From assembly GCA_014925825.1 (NCBI GenBank), contig JACGCK010000479.1, positions 1 through 21,266 of the forward strand: 21,266 bases of DNA, in the 5' to 3' direction. The translations under genes and the position numbers were made by a program. Shown here piece by piece: positions 1 through 11,320 of the stretch (position 1 is the stretch's first letter; the number at the start of each line of letters is the position of its first letter). The notes under the pieces are model-generated. The model was not told the DNA's origin. It made no database searches and saw nothing but the letters and a program-made list of their open reading frames with translations. The DNA is from Pholiota molesta (taxonomy: Eukaryota; Basidiomycota; Agaricomycetes; Agaricales; Strophariaceae).

Positions 1-1388
1 TTCGACACGCAGCACCACATCGCGCCCAGATTACACCATATGAGGAAGCTCTGCCCTTCAACCTTCAGCAATCATTAGATTGCCAATCCATGACATCTAC
101 GACCTCCATCTATCAAGAAAATTTTGCTCTAGCCTGGAATTCCAATGTAGTGTGCTTTGCACCAGCACTTGGACTACGGAAAGGGCGTGAATCCCAGAAA
201 GCTTGAAAGGTCGGAGATTAGGCGCGCGTCCGGTTGATACGTCCGTGAATCCGATTGAAAGGTTAGTTGCGATTGTTATTGAACACTCAGGAAGCTTGAA
301 TACGACTGCCTATGAAGGACACCTCTAGCTCAATGGGAGAACGGCCGCAGAACGAATTACGGTGTCAATCTGGCTGCGATCAAACCGTGTAAGATGTTGT
401 CACAGAGCGTTTTCTTGTTGTCAAAGTACTCACAAATCTTGTTAGAGAGATAGATGATTTGAATCTGTGCTCCGATGGAGGTGCTGCCAGTAGGACTGGG
501 TTTGAACATGGTTCGAACGTTGTTTGAATGTTGCTCCGAGCGGTGCCTGAAGGCCACAGCGACATAAAATAAGCTTTCTCGGACCGGGCCACGTGGCAAT
601 AAGCACCAGCGAACTTGAACTTGAACTTGACTTGAACTTCGAGTCGACTTCGAGCGCCTTTCAATTGATCTGGAGAATTTCAAGGTCCAAGGCTCAGCAA
701 GGTGTGAACAAAATCATGGTTTATCTTGTTATATTCAGGCTTATTCTTGTTCAAGGATCGCGATATGTTTTGCGTGCACACAGCAAAGTAATCTTGTACT
801 GCGCCTGCGAAGAATAAGCTGGATACACCCAATCGATCCCGTGAAAGGATCCTAGTGGCGCATATGGTTTTATGTGTTGAAAAAATGTCCTATTCTGACC
901 GTGTCTTGAATACTAGCTATTTAGTGCAAAAACATGTGGGTGGAACAGTGTCTACTCATTGAATCTCCCGCTTGATCACGACCGTGTCCAGCAGTGTCCA
1001 CTTCTGGAATATTCACGACCGAAGGTGCGCAGTGCAAATCGCAATATGTTGGCCATAATTAACAAAAAACATGTTATATAACTTTGGATGTGCCAGGCTG
1101 GAACTGAAAGCCTAATGCTGGTTCTTACCTTGTTCATCCCTTCAGAAACGACGTTGTGACGCTGTGAAATCCAGGACAGTTGTGTTATCCGGCGAGTATT
1201 TTGACAGTGGCGCGTGCCACAGTACCTGCCTGACCAAACTTTACAAAACTGCAGGTACGTCGAGTCTTTGAGACCTTTATTTCTGGAGTTACTAAATCGC
1301 TAATTGTCAATCAGCGAGACCGTCTGTTTATAACAGCTGCCGGTTCCTGAAGGTATATTAGATATCTTTCTCCGTCCCACCTACATTC
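1..1388. other. gene-poor left edge
   Basis: I find no gene I can support here. On the + strand a frame is open from the left edge (position 3) to a TGA at 204-206, 67 codons. It could be the 3' end of a gene lying outside the window, but it matches no family I recognise and an edge ORF of this length can arise by chance. The stretch 1254-1314 has a GTACGT donor, a CTAAT-like branch site and a TCAATCAG acceptor. It may be an intron in the 5' untranslated region of the F-box gene that starts at 1389. Confidence 0.5.
608..652. repeat. short degenerate tandem repeat (GAACTT unit)
   Basis: Three direct copies of a 6-nt GAACTT unit are followed by an imperfect copy, GACTTGAACTT, and then by a diverged ACTTCGAGTCG-type continuation. 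This is a small decayed microsatellite in non-coding DNA. No function is visible. Confidence 0.6.
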
Positions 1389-3071
1389 ATGACAATGGAT
1401 GGGCACACAATATTCCATCTTCCATACGAACTCCTGGCTCATATCTTCGATCAATCAGATGTTTCCAATGAAGCCCTCTTCAACCTTGCTCTAACATCGC
1501 GGAGACTTCACCTTTTTGCTCTCTCGGTCTTCTTTACCCGCTTTCAGATTTCCAACCCCACCGAGCACGCCGAAATCATCTTTCGAAACAATCCTCCATA
1601 CACCCGCGATGCGCTCGATGGTCTCAGGATCGCACTGTTCGTTCCCTCCATCAAACACCTCGTGTGCCGCTTCGAACTCGAACAAGACGCTGAAAAATAT
1701 GAAGTTGTGATACGACACATGCGCCGGCTGCACGAGCTAGTATCAGCCCTGACAGCCGTGGAGGACGTCAAATTGGTGCTAGGGAACGAGCGCTGCGGGT
1801 GCTGCTCAGCGTTTGGCTCAGGCGACGTCTTAGACGATGCGCTGATGGAGTGGTCGGCGACGATAGGCAGGACATGGAGCAAGATCGTGGAAAAAGGATG
1901 CGTGTCGTTGTCCATCATAGGCGGACGGTATATGGGACACGCATACTCTTTCAAGGCAGAGAGAGGGATTGGGAAAACCGAGAAGGGACCGCTCGCAAAC
2001 ATAAAGAATTTGTTGATGAAGAGACGTTCCTATTCGACATTAGGTTCTGGGGAGGTTGTGATTGACATGATACAGGGAGCGGATTGGAGATTTCGCCGCG
2101 CGACAGGTACGGGAACCGCCATCATCCTCACGCCCCTCTCAGACGCCGCCAAAGAACACGCCGTTCTACGCTCGCTGATTATCAATTCCATGATCATGGT
2201 CGTGCCGCCTCTGCTCCATTGGACGATATCGGCCCTGCGCCTCCCCACAGTAGAGACCCTGCATATCATGAACGTATCCGTTAATCGCAAATGCTGGCCT
2301 GCAGTCTTCGCTATGATCTCGAATAACGCGCCGCACCTAACAGATGTCCGGCTCTCGGGCGTCCGACAACTCGTTCCAGCAGATCTGCTACATTTCCTCG
2401 CAAGTCTCCCGAAACTGAGAACGCTGCACCTAGACCATAACATCGATTGTGTAGACACCTTTGATCTCGGGCCGTTTCCAGATTTTCCGTCTTTGTTTAT
2501 GCTCCATGCTCCCGCAAGCTGGGTGTTCAAACTGTTTTCCTCGCAACGTAAAGGCCTGTCAAGTCTCTCGAAGCTTTCCATTGCATATAAAATGAGGAAC
2601 GATGGACTCTCACATTGGGTACGACGCTCGACCACGTCATCTATTCCTATCTTGCTCAAAGAACAACGGCGCTCGCTTTCTATTTCGCTGAGAATTTATC
2701 TCGGCGCCAACCCGGGTTGGCGGATGACGGAAGACGTGGAGAGCACGGCCGAGAGCGGATTTGAAGTGGAGTTGGACGAGATCACAAGCCTTTCGCTTGT
2801 ATTTGACGAGCAGATCGACAGCGACGACATTCCGCTCTCCGTTATCCTGCCCAAGTGGCTCTCTCTGTTCTTTGGCTTGAGGTATTTGGCGATGAAGACG
2901 CAGCCGTCGGCAAATGGCAACGGTACAACGGACGCGGCAGTGACGGCGCTAGTCGTTGGGATCCTCAAGGAGGGCGAGTTGGCTGAGATATCGAGCGTCG
3001 AGGTCAATGGCGTCGAGGTCAATTCGGATACGTGTAGAGAGCAACATGGTACGTTGGGCAAGGATGAGTGA
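1389..3071 (+). CDS. F-box protein with LRR-like C-terminal region
   Basis: Single-exon ORF of 560 residues. Residues 8-52 (starting IFHLPYELLAHIF, then ALTSRRLHLFA) fit the F-box: the LP-x-E-L motif, an amphipathic helix and the conserved L-x-L-x-S-R spacing. F-box proteins dock substrates onto Skp1 of SCF ubiquitin ligases. The rest is a long helical and leucine-rich region. Residues 315-350 (PHLTDVRLSG, then PKLRTLHLDH) look like irregular leucine-rich repeats that would bind the substrate. The ATG at 1389 was chosen; an in-frame ATG two codons later (1395) is equally possible. A GTACGT donor at 3049 and a CTGCCTAG acceptor near 3109 would, if used, replace the last seven or so residues with about 29 different ones. 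Intronless F-box genes of this kind are numerous and diverse in Agaricomycetes. The substrate is unknown. Confidence 0.8.
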   Translation: MTMDGHTIFHLPYELLAHIFDQSDVSNEALFNLALTSRRLHLFALSVFFTRFQISNPTEHAEIIFRNNPPYTRDALDGLRIALFVPSIKHLVCRFELEQDAEKYEVVIRHMRRLHELVSALTAVEDVKLVLGNERCGCCSAFGSGDVLDDALMEWSATIGRTWSKIVEKGCVSLSIIGGRYMGHAYSFKAERGIGKTEKGPLANIKNLLMKRRSYSTLGSGEVVIDMIQGADWRFRRATGTGTAIILTPLSDAAKEHAVLRSLIINSMIMVVPPLLHWTISALRLPTVETLHIMNVSVNRKCWPAVFAMISNNAPHLTDVRLSGVRQLVPADLLHFLASLPKLRTLHLDHNIDCVDTFDLGPFPDFPSLFMLHAPASWVFKLFSSQRKGLSSLSKLSIAYKMRNDGLSHWVRRSTTSSIPILLKEQRRSLSISLRIYLGANPGWRMTEDVESTAESGFEVELDEITSLSLVFDEQIDSDDIPLSVILPKWLSLFFGLRYLAMKTQPSANGNGTTDAAVTALVVGILKEGELAEISSVEVNGVEVNSDTCREQHGTLGKDE

Positions 3072-3759
3072 CTTGCATATTCATCGGCCGATAACTGTTG
3101 CTGCCTAGTCGTGCACCGTCGTTGGTGTCATCCTTGCATCTGCAATGATTTGAACTATCTTTCGCATTTCTTTTCTAGATGTTTTACAATTTATACGTAG
3201 ATCCCCGTTTTATTTAGTCATATATACACATTGTAACACCATTATACCAGTTCTATGGAAAAGTATCGTTAATAGATCAATTGTCTGAGTCTAGTAAATT
3301 TAAATTTTGGAGGCTTATCAAACCTACACATTAATTCTGGTTCTTAAAGCACACTCTTACCTCAAGGCCGCAATGTGTCTCGCTTTATTTCCACCATGGC
3401 AGGCGACATGCATGCTTTTAACTTTGCAATCTTTTGTAACCTTTTGTAACATCTCGTGTTAGACTCTCACGTCGTAATAAAGATCAAGATTGGCTTTCAG
3501 CAGGGAGGGCTCAGGAATATCCTCCTCTAGAAATGCTGAAGGAAGGATTGGGAAACGACAATGGTTGATTCGCTGTCGACGCTTGTCCAGGCCAGAAATT
3601 TTGAAAACTCTCAGCGTCGGAGGATAATCATGCACATATGTTTATACATTACACAAGTACATACCAGAATCATCTTCATGGCTGAAATTAGCGATCGTAA
3701 GACCATGAAGCCCTCTTCCCTCCCGACGGTGCTGCATCGAAGCTAGTGGAAATGATGTG
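3072..3759. other. intergenic, no gene seen
   Basis: AT-rich spacer between the F-box gene and the kinase pseudogene, facing the 3' ends of both. It holds a short direct repeat of CTTTTGTAAC (about 3430-3450) and an AATAAA at 3476-3481. ORFs here stay under 65 codons and resemble nothing known to me. Confidence 0.6.
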
Positions 3760-5010
3760 TCACCTCATAAAACAGCTTGCAAACCTTCGCCTCTGTTCAA
3801 CAGATTTGACATCTAAATCAAGTGGCCGACTTGGACCAGACCCGTTTAGATACTTCCTCGTTGTTTGGACAAGCCGATTTGGAGACATTAAGGCCCATTC
3901 TGGTCTGTCGTGGTCGTCCAGCCGATATGTGTAATGAGCGCAAAAAATGTTCCTAAGTTCATCGATGAGGCTGTCTAGTGCGGGCCAGTTGTCAAATTTT
4001 GTGCAGGTCCCTCCCGACATAAAAACATGTTTGCCACTGCCTCCAGTGTAATTCCCGGAGCTTCCAGGATGCGCTTCATCGAAGGCTCGCATTAAATAGT
4101 CGGAGGATACTTGGGTGGATTTAGTCTGACTATCGCTGTGCTTGGTGTATCGCAAGGCGGTCCAAAGTATGACGTAGAAAGCGGATTCACAGTCATCCAC
4201 AATGTGATGACGATATGTCGGCCGGCCCTTCAGAAGTCCTATCGACATAAATTGCCAGGTGCCCTAAGCACGCGAAGAATAAGTAAATACCTTTGGGAAA
4301 CACTTAACGTTGAAGCTCACCATTCGTTTGGACCATCGAGGCGCTTGACCTGGTTCAGAATCGACTTTCGCACACATATCCCAATCGATTAATAGGCCAC
4401 TAGGCCACTTGTGCCATACGTGATGATGTTTCCGACGCTAACATCACAGTGAAGTATGCGAGCGTTCAAATAGGCCCTATCATGCGCTAGGGTAAAAAGT
4501 GAGCATCGAACGCAGCGGCAAGAAGAAATTCTTACCATCCATGGCATCCGTGATTGCGGAGACCATCTGCTTTGATGATTTGACGTTGATCAAGGAGCCG
4601 CCAATGGCAAGCAATGTCATACGGTAGTTGCGTAAAGGCGTCAATACTGGTGCCGAGTGGCGACGACGATCCCAGTCCTGACAAAGTACTGGTTTACTAG
4701 AAATTCATGTGTATGTTTAATGCGATCTCTCACATCGTTTTCTGTCTCAAGCGGTGCGATATTGTGGACATTCAAGTTCAGGTTGTACAGATGTTGCCCC
4801 CTTCTTTTCATGAATATCAGCTATTTCAGGCTTCCAATAATCCTTCATCAAGTCTAGGTATTCCGGATCATATGCTAGCATCAGTCGAGTGGTCCTTGAG
4901 AACAGCGAAAGGGTCCGGTATTGGGGAGGAAAGGGAATGATGAAGACTTTTTCGACTTTTGGATTGTTGGCGTCGGGAACCATAATTTTCTGGAGATCTT
5001 CAGGACCCAT
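3760..5010 (-). pseudogene. FunK1-type protein kinase, degraded
   Basis: Read on the minus strand, the order is that of basidiomycete FunK1 (fungal-type protein kinase) proteins. First comes an N-lobe segment (RTTRLMLAYD, then LMKDYWKPE, 4747-5010). Next is the catalytic-loop segment LHCDVSVGN near 4440, with HCD instead of HRD, followed by LLIDWDMC (the DFG counterpart, near 4380). Last is the C-lobe GTWQFMS, then DDCESAFYVILW (3760-4262). Two introns still have good splice sites: 4487-4535 and 4264-4320. The frame is nevertheless broken at least three times: at a five-C run (4797-4801), between about 4672 and 4690, and by an 8-bp tandem duplication at 4393-4408. Each break puts conserved segments into different frames with no plausible intron between them. 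I call it a pseudogene. Sequencing error could explain the homopolymer break but hardly the duplication. Confidence 0.75.
4393..4408. repeat. 8-bp tandem duplication breaking the kinase frame
   Basis: The unit TAGGCCAC occurs twice back to back (4393-4400 and 4401-4408). On the minus strand, counting only one copy would place the HCDVSVGN catalytic loop and the LLIDWD metal-binding motif in a single frame. Two copies shift the frame and run into a stop. Confidence 0.85.
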
Positions 5011-5669
5011 TCTGGGGGGTTGTTAGCTAGATCATTACAAGGGAGAGAAGTGGAAGAGCGAGCAATGTGGAAAGAGTTGAGAGTGTTTTGGCAAAGCGGC
5101 CTCGCACAAAACACGTTTCGTTTCTAGTCCTTTCGGTCGAGTCCGAGTCGAGTCCGACTGTAAGTATATGCTAGCCCTTGCAGGGCCGGACGCACATGCT
5201 TCCAAGACTGCCAAAATAGCGATTCCTAAAATAAATTCTGAGAAGGCGCGAACCGGAAGGAAAACAACACAAAAAAAGAGTGAAAGCTATTAGTGGAAGG
5301 ATCTTTGAAGGTGGATAAAAAGGACGGGGCTCATGTAGGGAAAACTAATCAAGTAGGTTAGAAAACCATTTGTATTGATAAAACTACGGAGAGTAAAGAA
5401 ACATAGAATCATTAGGGCTGACTAAGCGGCGCGGGAGAAGAGATATAGATGATGGCCATGGGATGGCTGACGATGGGCTGTCAGCGTTTCACTCTTACTA
5501 CTACTTACTCGCTATACCCCATACCCCATCCACTCGCCACGTCCTCCCCGTCTCAAGTCGGCTGCTGAGTGCTCGTTCCAGAGGCATCTCCCAGTCTTTC
5601 GACGACCTCGTTCGGTCATAGTCGTCTTACTTTCTTTCTCCCCGGCGACGACCAACACAAAAATCCGAC
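5011..5669. other. intergenic, upstream region of chitin deacetylase
   Basis: This divergent spacer lies between the 5' end of the kinase pseudogene and the chitin deacetylase start. A short imperfect repeat of TCGAGTCCGA sits at about 5134-5158. No clear TATA box or gene is seen. The last 100 nt before the ATG are pyrimidine-rich, as is common before fungal start codons. Confidence 0.5.
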
Positions 5670-7815
5670 ATGAAGTTACCAACCATTTTCTTGTCTGCAC
5701 TTCTACCTCTCCTCGCCCTTGCCCAGGACGGCAGCATAGACGGTCCAACGTCGAGTGCTCAAGCTGCCGGGTATTCATGTGATGCTTCGAAGTGCCAGTT
5801 GCCCAACTGCAACTGCGCGAGCACGAGCCCGCCAGGCGGGCTCCAGCCTGTAAGTTTTCGTCCATTCCCTTTAATCCACGGAGAGCCCAGACCCCACGGC
5901 TTTCAATAGCCTTGTGGCTCCATTTTTCTGAATACCGCATGTCGCATGATCACCGGGCTGACTTCTTGACCTCTTTTGTTCACCGACACAGTCGGAAGTT
6001 CCTCAGTTTATCGTCTTCACTGCCGATGATGCGGTTCAATCCTATACATTGGATGCAGTCAACCAGTTTCTCGCTCAGCGAAAGAATCCAAACGGATGCC
6101 CCATTAAGATGACGTACTTTACATCCCTCAACTACACCAATTATACTCTCGTGACCGGTAAGTCCAATCTAAGCGTTGTATTTATTATGACGACTCGACA
6201 TAACATCTCCAATTTCTCTTTAGATTGGTACGTCGCAGGTAATGAAATTGCGGACCACACGTAAGTCTAGACCAAAATTACGACAACATTCACTCACTGT
6301 CATTTAGTATGACCCATGTCGGCACTCCTCCCGCCGATGAAATCAACGGAAACCTCATCGCGCTTAATGCCCTTGCAGGCATTCCTTTGTCCAGTATTAC
6401 AGGTTTCCGCGCGCCATTCCTCAATTATTCTGTTGATACGTTGAAGCTTCTCGCCCAAGCGCAGTTTACGTACGAATCAAGCTCTGCTGCCTCAATACCC
6501 GTGACAGATCCTGGTACCGACGCGTACTGGCCATATACTTTGGATTATGGTATGGCGAATAACTGCCTCAGCGTCCCGGGGACGTGCCAGGGCGAGCCAA
6601 AATTGCCTGGATTCTGGGAAATTCCTATGTACGCATTCTTCGATGACCGCGGCGCAGCTGGCCCGCATTTGATGGACCCATGGCTGTGAGTTTCTCTGCT
6701 GAAAATACAGTGGAAACAATACTAAGCACATTATTTTTGCTGCAGCGATACGGCCAATGGAGCTTCGACTGTGAACGACACGGCGACATTGGTCTACATG
6801 CAAAATACATTCACCGATCATTACAACGGAAACCGACAGCCAATTGGACTGTACACTCACCCTATCCATTTGTCGGTAAGTGTTCTTCTAAGTTATTTGG
6901 GAAAAGTGATTCCCTAAATACGCTTGAAGACGACATACCCCGGAGTCAACCCGCCCAACAGCACAATCAAAATGATTAACGCGTTTTTGGACTGGGCGCA
7001 AGAGCAGCAAAATGGTGAGTTTTCATTTTTTGAACGATATCAGATCAGGACTCACTGTTAAAATTAGTCTGGATTGTGTCTAATGAACAACTCCTCGACT
7101 GGGTCCGACACCCTGTGCCGGTATCGCAATTGGACTCTGTGGCATCGCTCAAATGCACAACACCTGCAGTCGATGCTTCACAAAAGATCTGTAACGGTAT
7201 TCCACAAAACGAGGCTGGATTACTGGCGCATTGTCCATTCTCGGACTTCCCATTCTATACTTGCGTGCGTAGATCCATTCTGTTTCTGACAAATTGAGCA
7301 AGGCGTATTTACTTGATACGCATAGTATGGATGCCCTAATGTGCAGCCATCTCCCGGTAATCCTAACCCACCCCAGGATCCATCTACAGGCCCCGCGCGT
7401 CAACGATGTGAGCTATATCTTTACTGATTCAGATTGCTTTCCATGCTCACCCAAACCATTTAGTGCCCTCGAACTGTTCCACGCCCTTCTGGGATCCCAT
7501 CGGTGGGAAGTGCTTGTGCAACGAAGGCTCGTGTGCATTCACGGATAACTCGAGGCCCATCGGAGTGCGCATACGTTTTCTTCCCTGGCTTTCATCCACC
7601 TGGACTAATGTGTATATGTTTGATAGGCTAACGGCGCCAACTTGACGGGCGGTGGAACTGGATCGTCGTTCGCATCATCTACGCCTTCCGCATCGTACAT
7701 TCCCTTCAACGCCGGTGCACCGCCGACCTTGCTGCCTGCAGGCGCCTGGTCTGCGATCCTCTTGGGCTGCGTCGGTGCGCTCATGGGCAGCTTGGGTGTC
7801 TTTGCGCAGATGTAA
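5670..7815 (+). CDS. chitin deacetylase, CE4 family, secreted and GPI-anchored
   Basis: Ten exons (5670-5849, 5992-6157, 6224-6260, 6308-6685, 6746-6875, 6930-7014, 7068-7264, 7326-7407, 7464-7564, 7627-7815) join without frame errors into 514 residues. Residues 1-18 are a signal peptide. Residues 35-60 hold a small cysteine cluster. The NodB deacetylase domain shows TADDA (70-74, the catalytic Asp and metal Asp), the metal site H127-TMT-H131, GFRAPF (R162) and LYTHP (H292). The layout, with NPNGC before the zinc site and a WPYT segment, resembles insect-type chitin deacetylases more than short fungal enzymes. Exon 9 adds a second cysteine module (C423, C435, C437, C442). The C-terminus is Ser/Thr/Gly-rich and ends in a hydrophobic tail (about 489-510), as expected for GPI attachment. 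Likely role: converting wall chitin to chitosan at the cell surface. Catalytic residues look intact. Confidence 0.9.
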
Positions 7816-8585
7816 TGGATTGCAAGCGATCCGGGGTGTGGTGGTGGTGGCTGGGTCTCTCAAGTTCCTTCAATCATTTCTTGACGTTTGCATCGGTGAG
7901 TGCATCTGCGGCTTGACTGCGGAAGATCTTGTCACGTGTTCTCGACGCGTCGCGTTGTGCACGGATAATACGCATTTCTGAGCCTTGACATTCTCTATTC
8001 ATCGGATACTTCTTTTTCATACTTCACCCTCTTGGAACATTCATCAATCTTATTTGCGGGTTCGTGTTTTTATCTCTTGGACCACTTTTTTTGGACTTGG
8101 CCATGATTATTATGATATTGTACGACGCTACCTAGTTTACATGGCCCCACTGCCTGCTCGCGCCCACATTCGTTCTATCATAACCTATAATCTACATATC
8201 TATGCTCAGGTATTGCGGATAGGATATTTACGGGCTTCATTGTTTCCCCCCTCCATCCTCATCGTCCGTTGCATCACCATCACTACCCACAATGACAGTC
8301 ATTGCCCTCATCATCTCACAAGAAGCCTGTCGTCCCATATCATTCGCATACTTGATACTTAGCATACTTAATATCTTCATTTGGACTTTGGAAAAATAAA
8401 AAATACATCCAGTTTTATATCATGATGTTGCAGAACCAGCTTCAAGGAAAGGTTGCTACATCTAATTTATAGAATACAAAGCGTAGCAGGTGAACCAAAA
8501 ATACAGTCTCAAACTCGAAGCAAACACTCAACAAACAAACGATTGTCCTTTCTCTATGGTAGAGTGTCATTTACGACCCATGTAC
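7816..8585. other. convergent 3' region, no gene seen
   Basis: This lies between the stop codons of the chitin deacetylase (+) and the DUF6533 gene (-) and probably holds both 3' untranslated regions. A + strand frame of 125 codons (7985-8362) is open, but it is rich in Ser, His and Ile, matches no family I know, and I regard it as chance. An AATAAA occurs at 8395-8400. Confidence 0.5.
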
Positions 8586-10367
8586 TTACAAGAAAAATCC
8601 TGACATCCCGCCCTTCTCTTCGTCCTGAACAAGCGAGCTTGTTCTCTTTCGCGTTGCGAACATCTCTGCCTCTTCGGAATACACGGCTTTTGACGGCATG
8701 GAATGGATGGGAGACCATTCCAGGCTCGACTCTGCATTTGCGGTGATGTCTCGAAGGCTAAACATGATACGGTTCGTCGCGATGGAGGTGATGCTGAGAA
8801 TGATTCTGTGTCAAGCATAAGGGAAGGATCAGAGTCTGAGGAACAGTTTCCATATAGGAACGACAAAAGATTACATACGGAGAAAAAATGGCTGGGATGT
8901 TTATCTGACAGAGAGCAGATACAATTAGCAGGGAGTCTATTTGACCACTTTACTCGAGATGATGAGACTTACTTGCGGGATTCGAGTAAAGAACGACCCA
9001 ATGGAGCCGAATCCCACTGTGACTGAAGGTTATCATCGTTAATAGAGTGAAAGCTAGATCACAGACAGAGACTCGAGGACGTACAAAAGACGACCAGATA
9101 GAAGATTCCTCCACTGTCAATGTTGAAGGTTGAGGTTAAACGTATCGAAAGTGGCTAGGCTGGTAAACACGAACGTACTCTCTGAGCAGCCGCCTGCGGA
9201 GGTTCACTTGGTGCCAGTCGTCCCAGTTGGTGATAGCGTGATACGCTGTCATAGCATAGAGACCGGTCTATGAATTTATGGATGAGCCAATGTTCAAAGC
9301 GAAGCTTCACGACACGGAAAATTTGATAGACGACTTACATGCAATATCAGAAATGGCAGATATACGCGCCAGAAAGCCGACGGACGGGCAGCATGGCATC
9401 CAATGATATTATACTTGTGCGCAATCTGAACTGGGAAGTTGAAGGCCGATAGTTCGTGCAAGGAAAGAGATAAGAACACGGTAGAAGCACTCAAAGATAT
9501 CAGGAAGAAGAAAATGAGGGCAAATTGGACATGCTTTTCCCCTGGAAAGAGAAACCAAACGCGAGTGATGAGGATGGCTACGCGTATGGGAAAATGGATA
9601 CTGATGAGTAAATTATATCTACATAAAGTAGGAAAGGCTTGAAACGGACCTTGGATTACACCTATGGCCACCGAATTCAAAAACATTGATGTTCTGATAG
9701 AAGTAGTGCAGCTTCGGCGGTTGCTGTTAGTCTAAAGTTTGAAGGAAAATTTTCATAGAAATTTACAACTGCAAATTTCAATGAGAATTAGGGTATCTGT
9801 TTCGGTAAGGAATGAACTTACTTCGATAGTAGGTTGTTCGATAGAAAAATCTATTCAGAGATCAACACAATGCAGAGATCAGAGAGCGAAATGAGATGCG
9901 CACTGATGATAGCATGACTTGGACAGGCTCTCAGTTAAGGATAATTCTTTTGAGGTTAATAAGACAGAACGTACACGATGATGCATACAGGAACGTAGCG
10001 ATTCTGTTAATTGGTTACAGAGTGGTAAGTGTCTCGATCTAGGAGCTTATTCAATAGGACACTTACGAAGAAAAAGAGCGCATGTGAAATGGAGAAAGAC
10101 CTTTTCCAGAAGTACGTTACCTGAATGGCAGTAGATGAAGATGAGAAGACGAGTGAACTGCAATCAGAATATCTTCACTTCTTTCTCCATGGTTAGTGCG
10201 TAATCATAGACTGGATGGGTAAGGTAAATTTTAAGAAGCATGCTTGCATCTATATTCCAAGAATTGAACGTACCTGTGACAGCAAACATTGAAATGGTCA
10301 ATGTTCTAGCTATCTCCGCTCCAGAAAGAGATCCGACGATGGCCAAAATTTCTGTGCTTTTCGACAT
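8586..10367 (-). CDS. DUF6533 domain multi-pass membrane protein
   Basis: Minus-strand exons read 10367-10274, 10210-10179, 10120-10067, 10003-9977, 9850-9822, 9723-9650, 9577-9339, 9267-9179, 9113-9085, 9022-8973, 8904-8879, 8805-8586. They give 320 residues with all phases matching. The N-terminus has the DUF6533 pattern: VYDYALTMEKEV, then YFWKRSFSISHALFFFNRYVP. About six further hydrophobic segments follow, with AILITRVWFLF, SAFWRVYLPFLILH and the conserved LLRDGGIFYLVVF. The tail of about 60 residues is hydrophilic and cytosolic-looking. The part between 9974 and 9724 is uncertain. An alternative is exon 4 ending at 9975, an exon of about 17 residues starting at 9917 or 9902, then a later exon from 9731. 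The start ATG at 10367 is the first in frame. DUF6533 proteins are abundant in Agaricomycetes and have no established function. Confidence 0.8.
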
Positions 10368-11292
10368 TCTTGATTATGTTTCCTGATTACTTCCTCCGTT
10401 AGAAAAGAAAAGAGCTGTGAGCTGCGCTGCAGCTCGAAAGAAGAACAGAAAACAGGGAAACAAGGATGGAAGCACCAGACTCAAGAATCATTGTTGCTTC
10501 AAGAGCTATATGTACCCATCCATATTACTTAGAAATATCGATGGCTATCATCAACCTGGAATTCGGGCGATCACTGCGGAAGATAGATGTCCGAAGCTGT
10601 ATGATGGAATTGCCAATGCATGACAACGATGGCCAGCAATACATGAAGCGCATCGCATACGATCAGAATTTGCTTAGATTAGATCCCAAGGTCCAAGGCG
10701 ATTTTTGTTTTGTGTTGTAAAAGTATTGACTCCAAGAGCAGAGGTAGATATTTCAGAAGGGTGTCGAACAGATCTGGGAACCGAATGCTCTGGTGGTTAA
10801 CAATCATTCCTATCTTCTGAGCTAAACAATGATCAGTCCAACTTCGAAGACGTGTTGACATAAATCTTGTACTTTTCAGATGATGAGCGACCAACAAATT
10901 CCGATGGTACTTCAATCCCTTGTACTTGCTGGGCAACTAGCAACTAGCGCTAAGACACGTCTTGCGTGGTTAATGATGGTGTCATCGAGTAACCACTAAT
11001 AACTGTAGAGCCCTGCGATCGAACATCTGAAAAGTCTGACGAGAATTGAATATTGAGGGTTCGAAATGATGCTTTGATACAGAACGGTCATCACTGAGCA
11101 GTGAGCGATGCGTGTTTTTGAGCCTGGCAAGAGAAGTACTTGATGGAACAAGGACCACCATTTGCAAAGGTAATTTGACTGAAGAATTCGCTAGGGATTA
11201 TGGATTATGCACGCGATAATTGGAAGATAGAGTTGGATTGAATGTAAGTCGAAATTGGAATCGCCGCTCGTTGGACGACGCGGTCAGGAGTG

Positions 11293-11302
11293 GTCACGTG
11301 AC
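11293..11302. promoter_or_regulatory. CACGTG palindrome (E-box type)
   Basis: A perfect 10-bp palindrome GTCACGTGAC, containing the CACGTG core bound by bHLH factors, lies 87 nt upstream of the proposed BRCA2 ATG. The site is seen directly; its use is inferred. Confidence 0.4.
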
Positions 11303-11320
11303 AGTCGCGCACGCATCAGT

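Noticed and set aside
3..206. Open frame of 67 codons running in from the left edge
   Set aside because: It could be the end of a gene outside the window, but it is short, has no motif, and is within chance expectation for six frames.
324..345. A tRNA A-box-like string (TAGCTCAATGGGAGAAC) on the + strand
   Set aside because: No matching B box follows at the right distance, and the acceptor and anticodon stems do not pair.
7985..8362. 125-codon + strand frame after chitin deacetylase
   Set aside because: Its composition is like untranslated sequence, it has no family resemblance, and it lies in the convergent 3' region.
10121..10178. Apparent nonsense codon (TGA) after EKEVKIF in the DUF6533 gene
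   Set aside because: It lies inside a normal 58-nt intron (donor GTGAAG, acceptor ATTCAG). Splicing gives the expected EKE-VTYFWKRS sequence.
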